From assembly GCF_000230695.2 (NCBI RefSeq), contig NC_020541.1, positions 620,001-684,000 of the forward strand: a stretch of 64,000 bases of DNA, written 5' to 3'. Positions 26,332-35,709 of this stretch are shown piece by piece; the stretch's first letter is position 1; each line of letters starts with the position of its first letter. The DNA is from Rhodanobacter denitrificans. Lineage in GTDB: Bacteria; Pseudomonadota; Gammaproteobacteria; Xanthomonadales; Rhodanobacteraceae. The notes under the pieces were generated by a model. The model saw only the letters and a list, made by a program, of their open reading frames with translations. It was not told where the DNA came from and ran no database searches. The translations under genes and the position numbers were made by a program.

Positions 26332-27262
26332 GATTTCCGTCAGCGGCATCTGCGCGGTGATCGTGAGCTATCAGCCCGATCCGGCGGCGATCGCCGATCT
26401 GCTCGGCAGGGTGATGCCGCAGGTCGGCGCCGTGGCGCTGGTCGACAACGCCAGCGGCGGCGACTGGCAGGCGGCGATCGGTGAACTGCTGGCCGCCCAT
26501 GGCGGGGCGTTGCTGGGCCAGCCGCGCAACATCGGGCTGGCCGCGGCGCAGAACGTCGGCATCGACTGGGCGCGCGCACGCGGCTTTCGCCATGTGCTGC
26601 TGCTGGATCAGGACAGCGAGCCGGGCGCCGACATGGTGGCTGCCCTGTGGCGGGCGCTGCAGGTGCTGTCCGCAGCCGGCAAGGTGGCCGCGGTGGGGCC
26701 ACGCTTCCATGACCCGCGCGAGCACCGCGACGCACCCTTCGTGCGCATCGGTTTCCCGCTGAACCGCAAGCAGTGGTGTGCTGCCGATACGCCATCCGTC
26801 GCATGCGATTTCCTGATCAGCTCGGGGATGTTGATTCCGTTGGCCGTGTTGGATCGGGTGGGTCCGATGGACGCAGGCTTGTTCATCGACAACGTGGATC
26901 TGGAATGGGGTTTTCGCGCGCGGGCGCAGGGCTATGCGCTGCATGGCGTATGTGCGGCGACCATGTATCACCGTCTCGGCGACGGCCGCCGTGCGCTGCC
27001 GTTCGGCCGCGGGCGGATCGTGGTGCATGGTTCGCTGCGGTTGTACTACATGATGCGCAATCGCCTGTTGCTTTACCGGTTGCCGCACACGCCGCGGACA
27101 TGGGTTGCGCAGGATCTGCCGAGGGTGTTGGCCAAGTTGTTCCTGTTCGGCGTGCTGGTCGGCCCGCGCCGGCGCAACCTGCGTTGCATGCTGCGCGGCC
27201 TGCACGACGGCCTGCAGGGCCGGCGTGGGGCGTGCCCGGACGAGCTTTCCGGATACGGCTGA
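26324..27262 (+). CDS. Glycosyltransferase family 2, rhamnosyltransferase-like
   Basis: A 312-residue GT2 protein of the RfbF/rhamnosyltransferase type. ICAVIVSYQPDP is at the N-terminus, then VDNASGG, QPRNIGLAAAQNVGI, the metal motif LLDQDSEPG, and the acceptor motif FIDNVDLEWGFRARAQGY followed by YHRLGDGRR. The start at 26324 overlaps the preceding stop and fits the family N-terminus. Use of dTDP-rhamnose from the rml operon is likely but inferred. It converges with the ETF-ubiquinone oxidoreductase gene, 18 bases apart. Confidence 0.87.
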   Translation: MTEISVSGICAVIVSYQPDPAAIADLLGRVMPQVGAVALVDNASGGDWQAAIGELLAAHGGALLGQPRNIGLAAAQNVGIDWARARGFRHVLLLDQDSEPGADMVAALWRALQVLSAAGKVAAVGPRFHDPREHRDAPFVRIGFPLNRKQWCAADTPSVACDFLISSGMLIPLAVLDRVGPMDAGLFIDNVDLEWGFRARAQGYALHGVCAATMYHRLGDGRRALPFGRGRIVVHGSLRLYYMMRNRLLLYRLPHTPRTWVAQDLPRVLAKLFLFGVLVGPRRRNLRCMLRGLHDGLQGRRGACPDELSGYG

Positions 27263-27280
27263 GCGCGAGACTGCGACTGC

Positions 27281-28891
27281 TTACAGGTTCTGGTAATTCG
27301 GCCCCGAACCACCCTCCGGCGTGACCCAGGTGATGATCTCGTACGGGTCCTTGATGTCGCAGGTCTTGCAGTGCACGCAGTTGGCGGAATTGATCTGCAG
27401 GCGCTTGCCGTGCAGCGCGCTTTCGTCGGCCACCATCTCGTAGACGTTGGCCGGGCAGAAGCGGGTGCAGGGGTTGTCGTATTCCTCGACGCACCTGGTG
27501 GCGCAGATGTCGGTGTCGGCCACGTGCAGGTGCACCGGCTGGTCCTCGTCGTGCTCGGTGGCGGCGAAGTAGACGCCGGCCAGGCGGTCGCGCGGCGGCA
27601 GCGCGCGCTGCACGTAGTCGCGCTTCGGCTCTTCGTACTCGCCGAGCTTGTGCAGGCTGGACCAGTCGGGCTTGTTCTTCAGCGTCCACGGCGACAGGCC
27701 GCCGGTGGCGGTCTCCCAGGCGGCGTTGAGCATGCCGAACCACAGGCCCTTCTTGAACGCGGGCTTGACGTTGCGCACCTTCCGCAGCTCGGCCATCGCT
27801 GCCGAGCCGCGCAGCTTCGCATCGAAACCGGTGGCGTCGAGGCCGTTGGCGGCGAGGTGCTCGGCGGCGAGCATGCCGCTCCTGATCGCCTGGTGGGTGC
27901 CTTTCACCTTCGGCACGTTGAGCAGGCCGGCGGTGTCGCCGATCAAGAGCGCGCCGGGCATCTCGCACTTCGGCAGCGACTGCCAGCCGCCGGTGACGAT
28001 CGCGCGCGCGCCGGCGGAGAGGATGCTGCCGCCTTCCAGCAGCGGCAGGTTCATCGGGTGGTTCTTCCACTGCTGGAACGCTTCCCACGGCTGGTACTTC
28101 GGGTCGCTGTAGTCGAGCCCGCTGACGTAGCCGAGCGCGATGCGGTCCTGGTCCAGGTGGTACATGAAGCTGCCGCCGTAGGTGTGCGTGTCGGCCGGCC
28201 AGCCGAAGCTGTGCACGATCTTGCCCGGGGTGACGCGGCCGGGCGGCAGCTGCCACAGCTCCTTGATGCCGATCGAGTAGCCCTGCGGGTCGCTGTCCTT
28301 GTCCAGCGCGTAGCGCTTGATCAGCCGCTTGGTGAGGCTGCCGCGCGCGCCTTCGGCCAGCACGGTGACCTTGGCCTTGATGTCGATGCCCTGGGTGTAG
28401 CCGGCCTTGTGCGAACCGTCCTTCGCCACGCCCATGTCGCCGATGCGCACGCCGGCGACCGAACCGTCCTCGTTGTAGATGTTGTCGGCGGCGGCGAAGC
28501 CGGGGAACACGTCCACGCCCAGCGCCTCGGCCTGCGGCGCCAGCCAGGCGCACATCGCGCCCAGCGAGACGATGAAGTTGCCATGGTTCTTCATGCCCGG
28601 CGGCACCATCATCTTGCGCCCGCCGGTTTTGCTGAGCAGCCAGAACTCGTCCTCGCCGGCCGGCACGCAGACCGGCGGCGGGTTGGCGCGCCAGCCCGGC
28701 AGCAGCGCGTCCAGCGGCTGCGGCTCGATCACCGCGCCGGACAGGATCTGCGCGCCGATGGTCGAGGACTTCTCGATCACGCACACGCTCGTGTCCGGCT
28801 TCAGCTGCTTCAGGCGGATCGCGAACGACAGGCCGGCCGGGCCGGCACCGACCACGACGACGTCGTATTCCATGGTTTCGCGTTCGCTCAT
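27281..28891 (-). CDS. Electron transfer flavoprotein-ubiquinone oxidoreductase
   Basis: A 536-residue inner-membrane-associated FAD/4Fe-4S protein that passes electrons from ETF to ubiquinone. It has the N-terminal dinucleotide motif VVVVGAGPAGLSFAIRL, KSSTIGAQILSGAVIEP, and a C-terminal ferredoxin domain with CVHCKTCDIKDP and NCVHC-type cysteines. It completes the acyl-CoA oxidation chain with etfBA and fadE in this window. The ATG at 28891 follows AGGGAG; ATG 28873 is a weaker alternative. The gene diverges from the amidase. Confidence 0.96.
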   Translation of the reverse strand: MSERETMEYDVVVVGAGPAGLSFAIRLKQLKPDTSVCVIEKSSTIGAQILSGAVIEPQPLDALLPGWRANPPPVCVPAGEDEFWLLSKTGGRKMMVPPGMKNHGNFIVSLGAMCAWLAPQAEALGVDVFPGFAAADNIYNEDGSVAGVRIGDMGVAKDGSHKAGYTQGIDIKAKVTVLAEGARGSLTKRLIKRYALDKDSDPQGYSIGIKELWQLPPGRVTPGKIVHSFGWPADTHTYGGSFMYHLDQDRIALGYVSGLDYSDPKYQPWEAFQQWKNHPMNLPLLEGGSILSAGARAIVTGGWQSLPKCEMPGALLIGDTAGLLNVPKVKGTHQAIRSGMLAAEHLAANGLDATGFDAKLRGSAAMAELRKVRNVKPAFKKGLWFGMLNAAWETATGGLSPWTLKNKPDWSSLHKLGEYEEPKRDYVQRALPPRDRLAGVYFAATEHDEDQPVHLHVADTDICATRCVEEYDNPCTRFCPANVYEMVADESALHGKRLQINSANCVHCKTCDIKDPYEIITWVTPEGGSGPNYQNL

Positions 28892-29031
28892 GGCGGACTC
28901 CCTGGAGCTGGGTGGCGGCGCAGGCGCTTGCCGTGCGCGCGGGTATGGGTCAGGTCGCCATTGTCCGTTTTCGCGCGCCGTGCGGCAACGCGTGCTGCGC
29001 TACCGCTTGCAATCGTTTCACCGGAGGCGGC

Positions 29032-29037
29032 GATAAT
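29032..29037 (+). promoter_or_regulatory. -10-like element for the amidase gene
   Basis: GATAAT (5 of 6) lies 23 bases before the ATG. TTGCAA at 29007-29012 is 19 bases upstream, a loose but possible -35. Similar GATAAT or TAGAAT boxes precede gcvT and gcvH in this window. Confidence 0.35.
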
Positions 29038-29060
29038 CGGGCCAAGCCAAGGGAGCGTTC

Positions 29061-30458
29061 ATGAATTCGATGCCGCCGATCGCCGATCTCGACCTGCGTC
29101 GCGCCTCGCTGTGCCAGTTGCTGCACTGGCTGGCGGCGGGCCGCGTGCAGCCGCAGGCGCTGGCCGACGTCTACCAGCAGGCAATCGAGCGTATCGATCC
29201 GCAACTCCATGCTTACGTGGACCAGCGTTCGGGCCTGGTGCAGGATCAGGCGGCACTGGCCGAACGGCGCCGCCGCGACGGCGTGATCGGCCGGCTCGAC
29301 GGTATTCCGATCGCGCTGAAGGACAACTTCGACATCGCCGGCTGGCCCACCCGGGTCGGCCTGCCCGGCCGCGGCAAGCCGGTACGCGAGGATGCCCACG
29401 TGGTGGCGCGGCTGCGCGCGTCCGGCGCGGTGCTGCTGGGCAAGACCAACATGGACGAGGGCGCGCTGGGCGCGGTCACCGACAACCCGCACTCCGGCGC
29501 CACCCACAACCCGCACCGGCACGGCTATACCGCCGGCGGTTCCTCCGGCGGTGCGGCGGCCGCGGTGGCCGCGGGTCTGGCGGTGGCGGCGGTCGGTTCG
29601 GACAGCCTCGGCTCGATCCGCATCCCGGCCAGCTATTGCGGCGTGTACGCGCTGAAACCCACCCACGGCGAGATCTCCGCGCGCGGCCTGGTGCCGGCGG
29701 CGCGCCGGCTCGACGCGGTCGGTTTGCTGGCGCGCAGCGCCGACGACCTCACCGTGCTGCTGCAGGTACTGGCCGGCTACGACGCCGACGATGCGCGTTC
29801 GCGCCGGCGCCGGGTCGCGTTCGCGCTGCCGGACTGGGAGCCGGGCAACCTGCGCGCGGGGCTGCTGCCGGACCTGGCCGCGGTCGGCGTGCAGCCGGAA
29901 GTGATCGAGGTGTTCGAGGCGGCCATGGCGAAATTGCCGCATGCGCTGGGCGACCGCCGCACGGTCGACTTCGCCGACTGGGATTTCGCGCGCACCCGCC
30001 GCGCCGGCCTGCTCCTGATGGAGGCGGAGATGCTCGGCACCTTCGCCGCGGACCTGGCCGATAGCAGGCGCCCGGTGTCGGAACGTTTCCGCCGTCTGCT
30101 CGGCTACGCCGCCGGCAAGAGTGCGGCCGATTACGCAGTGGCCGATCGTGTGCTCGACGCGGCCACCCTGAAGATGCGCCGGCTGTTCGCCCAGGTCGAC
30201 GTGCTGGTGCTGCCGACCACGCCGCAGGGCGCGTTCCCGCTGGACGGCCCGGTACCCGATTCGCAGGCCGACCTGACCAGCTTCGCCAGCCTGGCCGGTT
30301 GCCCGGCGGTGAGCCTGCCGATGGGCATGCTGCCGAACGGCATGCCGGTGGGCCTGCAACTGGTCGGCGCGCGCGGCTCGGACCTGCGCCTGCTGGAACT
30401 GGCCTCGGTGTGCGCGGCCACGCTGGATGCCGAGCCGACGTACCCGGCGATCGCCTGA
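29061..30458 (+). CDS. Amidase, amidase-signature family
   Basis: A 465-residue amidase-signature hydrolase. The catalytic lysine is in IPIALKDNFD (about residue 91). The Ser-rich signature is GYTAGGSSGGAAAAVAAGLAVAAVGSDSLGSIRIPASYCG, which contains the cis-Ser and the nucleophile. The C-terminal half (CPAVSLPMG, GMPVGLQLVG) is normal. Unlike GatA it has no neighbouring gatB or gatC, so a free amidase acting on small amides is more likely. AAGGGAG lies 7 bases before the ATG. The substrate is unknown. Confidence 0.88.
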   Translation: MNSMPPIADLDLRRASLCQLLHWLAAGRVQPQALADVYQQAIERIDPQLHAYVDQRSGLVQDQAALAERRRRDGVIGRLDGIPIALKDNFDIAGWPTRVGLPGRGKPVREDAHVVARLRASGAVLLGKTNMDEGALGAVTDNPHSGATHNPHRHGYTAGGSSGGAAAAVAAGLAVAAVGSDSLGSIRIPASYCGVYALKPTHGEISARGLVPAARRLDAVGLLARSADDLTVLLQVLAGYDADDARSRRRRVAFALPDWEPGNLRAGLLPDLAAVGVQPEVIEVFEAAMAKLPHALGDRRTVDFADWDFARTRRAGLLLMEAEMLGTFAADLADSRRPVSERFRRLLGYAAGKSAADYAVADRVLDAATLKMRRLFAQVDVLVLPTTPQGAFPLDGPVPDSQADLTSFASLAGCPAVSLPMGMLPNGMPVGLQLVGARGSDLRLLELASVCAATLDAEPTYPAIA

Positions 30459-30614
30459 GCGCATCCATACCGTGGCGCGAGGGCGCCCGCATATGCCGCA
30501 CGCGCAGGCGACTGCCGATCGAGATTATTTCGGAACCCCGCCGGCGTTCGCGTAACATGGCCGGATGACCGGCGCGCGGTGGCGCGCCGCGCAAGGCCAG
30601 CCTGGGTTCCACGC

Positions 30615-31532
30615 ATGAACATCGACAACGTACCGGCGCGCTCGCACCTGGACGATCTGGAAGCGGAGAGCATCCACATCTTCCGCGAGGTGGCGGCCAG
30701 CTTCCGCCATCCGGTGATGCTGTATTCGATCGGCAAGGATTCCTCGGTGCTGCTGCACCTGCTGCGCAAGGCGTTCCATCCGGCGAAGCCGCCGTTGCCG
30801 CTGCTGCACGTGGATACCACCTGGAAGTTCCGCGAGATGATCGCGTTCCGCGAGCGGGTGGCGGCGAGCGGCGACGTGCAGGTGCTGGTGCACATCAACC
30901 AGGACGGCGTGCGCCAGGGCATCTCGCCGCTGACCCACGGCGCCACCGTGCATACCGACGTGATGAAGACCCAGGCACTGAAGCAGGCGCTGGACCAGTA
31001 CGGCTTCGATGCGGCGATCGGCGGTGCGCGGCGCGACGAGGAGAAGTCGCGCGCGAAGGAGCGCGTGTTCTCGTTCCGCAACGGGCAGCACCGCTGGGAC
31101 CCGAAGCGCCAGCGCCCGGAGTTCTGGCACACCTACAACACGCAGATCCGCCAGGGTGAGAGCGTGCGCGTGTTCCCGCTGTCCAACTGGACCGAGATGG
31201 ACGTGTGGCTGTACATCCGCCGCGAGGCCATCCCGGTGGTGCCGCTGTACTTCGCCGCGCCGCGCCCGGTGGTGGCGCGCGACGGCGCGCTGATCATGGT
31301 GGACGACGAGCGCTTCACGCTGCGCGAGGGCGAGGCGGTGGAAATGCGCGAAGTGCGCTTCCGCACGCTGGGCTGCTACCCGCTCACCGGCGCGGTGGCA
31401 TCGTCCGCCGACACGCTGGACAAGATCATCGCCGAGATGGCCGACTCGCGCAGTTCCGAGCGGCAGGGCCGGGTGATCGACCACGACCCCTCCGCCTCGA
31501 TGGAGCGCAAGAAGCTGGAGGGCTACTTCTGA
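30615..31532 (+). CDS. cysD: Sulfate adenylyltransferase subunit 2
   Basis: A 305-residue PP-loop ATP-sulfurylase subunit: [19 protein letters not shown] is the PP-loop, followed by [33 protein letters not shown] and [13 protein letters not shown]. With CysN it activates sulfate to APS in assimilatory sulfate reduction. The ATG at 30615 matches the family N-terminus. The stop overlaps the cysNC start as TGATG. A 156-base gap separates it from the amidase. Confidence 0.96.
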   Translation: MNIDNVPARSHLDDLEAESIHIFREVAASFRHPVMLYSIGKDSSVLLHLLRKAFHPAKPPLPLLHVDTTWKFREMIAFRERVAASGDVQVLVHINQDGVRQGISPLTHGATVHTDVMKTQALKQALDQYGFDAAIGGARRDEEKSRAKERVFSFRNGQHRWDPKRQRPEFWHTYNTQIRQGESVRVFPLSNWTEMDVWLYIRREAIPVVPLYFAAPRPVVARDGALIMVDDERFTLREGEAVEMREVRFRTLGCYPLTGAVASSADTLDKIIAEMADSRSSERQGRVIDHDPSASMERKKLEGYF

Positions 31533-33424
31533 TGGCCGTCCCGACCGCTTCCGCCATCACGGCTGCCGCCGCCGGCCAGGGCCTGCTGCGCTTCATCACC
31601 TGCGGCAGCGTGGACGACGGCAAGAGCACCCTGCTCGGCCGCCTGCTGTACGACGCCGGCACGGTGCCGGAAGACCAGCTCGCCGCGCTGGCGCGCGACA
31701 GCCGCCGGCTGCATGCCGACGACGGCGACGCGCTGGACTTCGCCTTGCTCACCGACGGCCTGGACGCCGAGCGCGAGCAGGGCATCACCATCGACGTGGC
31801 CTACCGCTACTTCCACACCGCGCGACGCAGCTTCATCGTGGCCGACTGCCCCGGCCACGAGCAGTACACCCGCAACATGGCCACCGGCGCCTCCAACGCC
31901 GAGCTGGCGGTGGTGCTGGTGGACGCGCGCAAGGGTCTGTTGCCGCAGACCCGCCGGCACACTTATATATGCGCGCTGCTGGGCATCCGCCGGGTGGTGC
32001 TGGCGGTGAACAAGATGGACCTGGTCGGCTGCGACGAGGCGGTCTACCGCGGCATCACCGACGCCTACCGGGCGCTGGCGCAGTCGCTGGGCATCGCCGA
32101 AGTGGCGTGCCTGCCGGTGATCGCGCCGGACGGCGACAACGTGGGCTCGCGTTCGTCGCGGATGCCCTGGTACACCGGCGCCAGCCTGCTCGAACTGCTG
32201 GAATCGGCCGACGTCACGCCACTGCGCGCCGGCGATTTCCGCATGCCGGTGCAATGGGTGAACCGGCCCGACCAGTCGTTCCGCGGCTACGCCGGCACCA
32301 TCTGCGGCGGCCGCGTGGCGAAGGGCGACGAGGTAATCGTGCAGCCCGGCGTGCAGCGTGCGCGCATCGCGCGCATCGTCACCGCCGACGGCGAGCTGGA
32401 CAGCGCCGGCGACGGCCAGGCGGTGACGCTGTGCCTGGACCGCGAGATCGACGTAAGCCGCGGCGACGTGATCGCCGACGCGCTGCACCCGGCACCGGTC
32501 GCCGACCAGTTCGCCTGCCACCTGCTGTGGCTGGGCGACAACGCGCTGCTGCCGAACCGCACCTACTGGCTGAAGCTCGGCACGCGCACGGTGAACGCGC
32601 GGGTGATGTCGATCAAGCACAAGGTGGACGTCAACAGCCAGGCCAAGCTCGCCGCGCGGCAGCTGCTGCTGAACGAGGTGGGCTACTGCACGCTGGGCCT
32701 GGACGACGAGGTCGCGTTCGAGGCGTATGCGGACAACCGCACGCTCGGCGGCTTCATCCTGATCGACCGCCAGAGCAACGCCACGGTGGCCTGCGGCATG
32801 CTGGACTTCGCGCTGGGCCGCTCGGCCAACGTGCACTGGCAGCACGTCGACATCGACAAGGGCGTGCGCGCTTCCAGCAAGGGCCAGCAGCCGCTGTGCC
32901 TGTGGTTCACCGGCCTGTCCGGCGCCGGCAAGTCCACCGTTGCGAACCTGGTGGAACGCCGCCTGCACGCGCTGGGCTGCCACACCTATCTGCTCGACGG
33001 CGACAACGTGCGCCACGGCATCAACAAGGACCTGGGCTTCACCCCGCAGGATCGCGTGGAGAACATCCGCCGCATCGCCGAGGTGGCGCACCTGATGGTG
33101 GACGCCGGGCTGATCGTGCTGGTCAGCGCGATCTCGCCGTACCGCAGCGAGCGGCGCTCGGCGCGCGAACTGTTCGCCGCGGCGGAGTTCATGGAGGTGT
33201 TCGTGGACGCGCCACTGGAGGAGTGCGAGCGGCGCGACCCGAAGGGCCTGTACCGCAAGGCGCGCGCCGGCACGATCCGCAATTTCACCGGCATCGACGC
33301 GCCGTACGAGCGGCCCGAAGCGCCGGACATCCACCTGCTGAGCGGCGGGCAGCGCCCCGAGCAGCTGGCCGAGCAGGTGGTGGCGCGGCTGCTGGCCGCG
33401 CTGGATGGCGCCGCGGGCGGTTGA
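31532..33424 (+). CDS. cysN: Bifunctional sulfate adenylyltransferase subunit 1 / adenylylsulfate kinase
   Basis: A 630-residue CysN-CysC fusion. The N-terminal GTPase has [18 protein letters not shown], the switch sequence [34 protein letters not shown] and NKMDL. Beta-barrel domains follow. From about residue 450 an APS kinase domain begins, with P-loop GLSGAGKST (about 461-469), [16 protein letters not shown], and [10 protein letters not shown] with the phosphoacceptor serine region. It makes APS, then PAPS. The fusion is common in xanthomonads and rhizobia. The start overlaps the cysD stop by one base. Confidence 0.96.
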   Translation: MAVPTASAITAAAAGQGLLRFITCGSVDDGKSTLLGRLLYDAGTVPEDQLAALARDSRRLHADDGDALDFALLTDGLDAEREQGITIDVAYRYFHTARRSFIVADCPGHEQYTRNMATGASNAELAVVLVDARKGLLPQTRRHTYICALLGIRRVVLAVNKMDLVGCDEAVYRGITDAYRALAQSLGIAEVACLPVIAPDGDNVGSRSSRMPWYTGASLLELLESADVTPLRAGDFRMPVQWVNRPDQSFRGYAGTICGGRVAKGDEVIVQPGVQRARIARIVTADGELDSAGDGQAVTLCLDREIDVSRGDVIADALHPAPVADQFACHLLWLGDNALLPNRTYWLKLGTRTVNARVMSIKHKVDVNSQAKLAARQLLLNEVGYCTLGLDDEVAFEAYADNRTLGGFILIDRQSNATVACGMLDFALGRSANVHWQHVDIDKGVRASSKGQQPLCLWFTGLSGAGKSTVANLVERRLHALGCHTYLLDGDNVRHGINKDLGFTPQDRVENIRRIAEVAHLMVDAGLIVLVSAISPYRSERRSARELFAAAEFMEVFVDAPLEECERRDPKGLYRKARAGTIRNFTGIDAPYERPEAPDIHLLSGGQRPEQLAEQVVARLLAALDGAAGG

Positions 33425-33452
33425 GCCACCGCGGCCAACGGCCGCGCCCGGC

Positions 33453-33481
33453 TTGGATTGCCCGCTGCCGGCGGCGATAAT
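33453..33481 (+). promoter_or_regulatory. Promoter of gcvT
   Basis: TTGGAT (33453-33458) and GATAAT (33476-33481) are separated by 17 bases, 32 bases before the gcvT start. The -10 matches at 5 of 6. The 88-base gap is too short for a glycine riboswitch, and none was recognised. Confidence 0.45.
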
Positions 33482-33512
33482 GCGGGACTTTCCCCCGCAA
33501 GGCGCCGCCGCG

Positions 33513-34613
33513 ATGACCGAGAAGACCGTACTCAACGCCACCCACCGTGCGCTCGGCGCGCGCATGGTCGACTTCGGCGGCTGGGACATGCCGATCAACT
33601 ACGGCTCGCAGATCGAGGAGCATCATGCGGTGCGCCGCGACGCCGGCATGTTCGACGTCTCGCACATGACCGTGATCGACCTGCACGGCGCGCGCACCAG
33701 GGATTTCCTGCGCCACCTGCTGGCCAACAGCGTCGACAAGCTCAAGCTGCACGGCAAGGCGCTGTACTCGTGCATGCTGGACGAGCGCGGCGGGGTGATC
33801 GACGACCTGATCGTGTACTACCTCGGCGAGGAGTTCTTCCGGCTGGTCGTCAACGCCGCCACCCGCACCAAGGACCTGGCCTGGATCGAGCGCCAGGCAA
33901 AGGCGTTCGAGGTGGAGGTGAAGGAGCGCCCCGAGTTCGCCATGATCGCGGTGCAGGGCCCCAACGCCCGCGCGAAGGTGCTGGGCCTGCTGCACGAGGT
34001 GGACCGTCCGCGCATCGAGAAGCTCGGCAAGTTCAGTGCCGCCGCCGCGCAGGGGCCGCACGGCATGCCGCTGTTCGTGGCGCGCACCGGCTACACCGGC
34101 GAGGACGGTTTCGAGATCATCGTGCCGGCCGAACACGCCGTGGCGCTGTGGGAAGCGCTGGCCGCCGCCGGCGTGACGCCGGCCGGCCTCGGCGCGCGCG
34201 ACACGTTGCGGCTGGAAGCCGGCATGAACCTCTACGGCCAGGACATGGACGAGAGCGTGTCGCCGTGGGAAGCCAACCTCGGCTGGACCATCGCGCTGGA
34301 CGAGGGCCGCGACTTCATCGGCCGCGAGGTGCTGGAGGCGCAGAAGGCCGCCGGCGTGAAGCGCGTGATGGTGGGCCTGGTGCTGGACGAGAAGGGCGTG
34401 CTGCGCCACGGCCAGAAGGTGCTCACCGCGAACGGCGAGGGCGAGATCCTCTCCGGCAGCTTCGCGCCGACGCTCGACAAGGCGGTGGCGTTCGCACGCA
34501 TACCCGTCGGCGAGCCGGGCGCGATCCGCGTGGATATCCGCGGCCGCGAAGTGCCGGTGCGCCTGGTGAAATATCCGTTCGTGCGCGACGGCAGGCCCTG
34601 CGAGGGGATCTGA
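33513..34613 (+). CDS. gcvT: Aminomethyltransferase (glycine cleavage T protein)
   Basis: A 366-residue tetrahydrofolate-dependent T protein that releases ammonia and makes methylene-THF from aminomethyl-lipoyl H protein. Motifs: [44 protein letters not shown] and [22 protein letters not shown]. The ATG at 33513 fits the family; upstream in-frame residues overlap cysNC and are not conserved. gcvH follows 91 bases later; gcvP is not in the window. Confidence 0.97.
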   Translation: MTEKTVLNATHRALGARMVDFGGWDMPINYGSQIEEHHAVRRDAGMFDVSHMTVIDLHGARTRDFLRHLLANSVDKLKLHGKALYSCMLDERGGVIDDLIVYYLGEEFFRLVVNAATRTKDLAWIERQAKAFEVEVKERPEFAMIAVQGPNARAKVLGLLHEVDRPRIEKLGKFSAAAAQGPHGMPLFVARTGYTGEDGFEIIVPAEHAVALWEALAAAGVTPAGLGARDTLRLEAGMNLYGQDMDESVSPWEANLGWTIALDEGRDFIGREVLEAQKAAGVKRVMVGLVLDEKGVLRHGQKVLTANGEGEILSGSFAPTLDKAVAFARIPVGEPGAIRVDIRGREVPVRLVKYPFVRDGRPCEGI

Positions 34614-34704
34614 GCGACGCCCGGCATGACACGTTTTTCCAACGGCGGATGTGGCTAGAATCACCGCCTGTAACCCGACCCAACCCAACGACTGGACCCC
34701 GATC

Positions 34705-35100
34705 ATGAGCGAGATTCCCGGCGATCTGAAATTCCTCAAGTCCCACGAGTGGGCCCGCGCCGAAGACGACGGCCTGGTCCGGGTGGGCATCTCCGACCAC
34801 GCGCAAGACCAGCTCGGCGACCTGGTCTACGTCGAGCTGCCCGAAGTCGGCTCCGCGGTGAAGGCGGGTGCCGGTGCGGCCGTGGTGGAGTCGGTGAAGG
34901 CCGCCTCGGACATCTACTCGCCGGTGTCCGGCGAAGTCGTCGCGGTCAACGAGCTGCTCAACGACAAGCCTGAGACCATCAACGAGGACGCGTTCGGCGA
35001 AGGCTGGATCTTCCTGGTGCGTCCCAGCGATCGCGGCGAGCTCGACGAGCTGCTCGACGCGAACGACTACGAGGAACTGGTCGAGAACGAAGACCACTGA
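34705..35100 (+). CDS. gcvH: Glycine cleavage system H protein
   Basis: The 131-residue lipoyl carrier of the glycine cleavage complex. The lipoylated lysine is residue 65 in [21 protein letters not shown], and the C-terminal [17 protein letters not shown] is typical. The ATG at 34705 gives the standard N-terminus ([16 protein letters not shown]). A TAGAAT -10-like box at 34656-34661 with a T-rich stretch upstream suggests a promoter of its own. A strong terminator follows the stop. Confidence 0.97.
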   Translation: MSEIPGDLKFLKSHEWARAEDDGLVRVGISDHAQDQLGDLVYVELPEVGSAVKAGAGAAVVESVKAASDIYSPVSGEVVAVNELLNDKPETINEDAFGEGWIFLVRPSDRGELDELLDANDYEELVENEDH

Positions 35101-35126
35101 CCTCGCACGCGATCAGGTTCGACCTT

Positions 35127-35158
35127 GCCGGCCGCCCAGTGCGGCCGGCGGCGTTTTT
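35127..35158 (+). terminator. Rho-independent terminator after gcvH
   Basis: A perfect 9-bp stem GCCGGCCGC / GCGGCCGGC with the 5-base loop CCAGT is followed by GGCG and a run of five T (35154-35158), 27 bases after the gcvH stop. Confidence 0.88.
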
Positions 35159-35475
35159 GCGACGGCGACCTGCTGTCCGCGGCGTGCGCGCGGCCGACGT
35201 CGCGCAGGCGCGCCTTCGTCGACGCGACGTGTCCGGCATGACGTCGAGCGAGCGCCTCGGCGACGAGTGCCCGACGCCGCCGCGCGTCTCGTTCGCGCCG
35301 TCGCCGGGGCGAGGGCAGGGTGGGCGAGGGATTTTTTTGCCTGCGCCGGAACGCGGGTCCGGGTGGTTTCAGTCGTGTTCCGTTCATCTGCAGGCCGCCT
35401 GCCGGCGGCTCGGAACGCGCCTCGCGCGAATGGCGCCGTGCGATGCTCATTTTCCGGTACGCCATGGCTGCATGT

Positions 35476-35506
35476 CTTGAAATCGTTGTGTACCAACGGT
35501 TTCAAG
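35476..35506. repeat. 13-bp inverted repeat upstream of the MET boxes
   Basis: CTTGAAATCGTTG (35476-35488) and CAACGGTTTCAAG (35494-35506) pair at 12 of 13 positions around the 5-base loop TGTAC. It ends 31 bases before the first MET box. It could be a second operator or an RNA hairpin; no T-run follows, so it is not a typical terminator. Confidence 0.65.
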
Positions 35507-35537
35507 GGGCACAAAGATTTCCATGAAAATATCGTAT

Positions 35538-35553
35538 GGACGTCCAGACGTCT
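35538..35553. promoter_or_regulatory. Tandem MET boxes (MetJ operator)
   Basis: GGACGTCC directly abuts AGACGTCT. The second is a perfect copy of the E. coli MetJ 8-bp consensus AGACGTCT; the first matches at 6 of 8. MetJ binds two or more abutting boxes cooperatively, so this is a minimal complete operator. It lies 157 bases before the start of a gene whose N-terminus is MetJ, and no other gene reads from it, so autoregulation is the simplest reading. GAAAAT at 35525-35530 could be the -10, which would put the operator over the transcription start. Confidence 0.75.
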
Positions 35554-35652
35554 ATTCGATGAATCGTGCAAATGCCCCGGAAGCCTTGTTGCGGCAGGCC
35601 TCGGGGCGGTTTGGGGCGGCTGCAAGCGGGTGGAATTGATGACTGAAATCAA

Positions 35653-35681
35653 TTGACAGGCGAAATCTTCGGGGATAGCTT
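35653..35681 (+). promoter_or_regulatory. Possible proximal promoter of the MetJ-H1 gene
   Basis: A perfect TTGACA (35653-35658) is followed after 17 bases by a weak -10, TAGCTT (3 of 6). It would start transcription about 22 bases before the ATG, downstream of the MET boxes, and so might escape repression. Weak evidence. Confidence 0.3.
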
Positions 35682-35709
35682 TCGCAACAGATCACGGGGA
35701 ATGCGTTTT

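Larger units (their letters stand above)
35101..35709. other. 609-base regulatory interval upstream of the MetJ-H1 fusion gene
   Basis: No convincing gene is seen; small open frames here lack family similarity and ribosome sites. The first part holds the gcvH terminator. The second half (35460-35700) is AT-richer and contains a 13-bp inverted repeat, two MET boxes and a TTGACA hexamer. It is best read as a long promoter/leader region of the following gene. Confidence 0.7.

Noticed and set aside
33425..33512. Glycine riboswitch before gcvT
   Set aside because: The gap is only 88 bases and shows promoter-like hexamers; no aptamer core was recognised.
35267..35656. Open frames between gcvH and the MetJ-H1 gene
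   Set aside because: No ribosome site or family similarity, low-complexity composition, and they span the MET boxes and inverted repeat.
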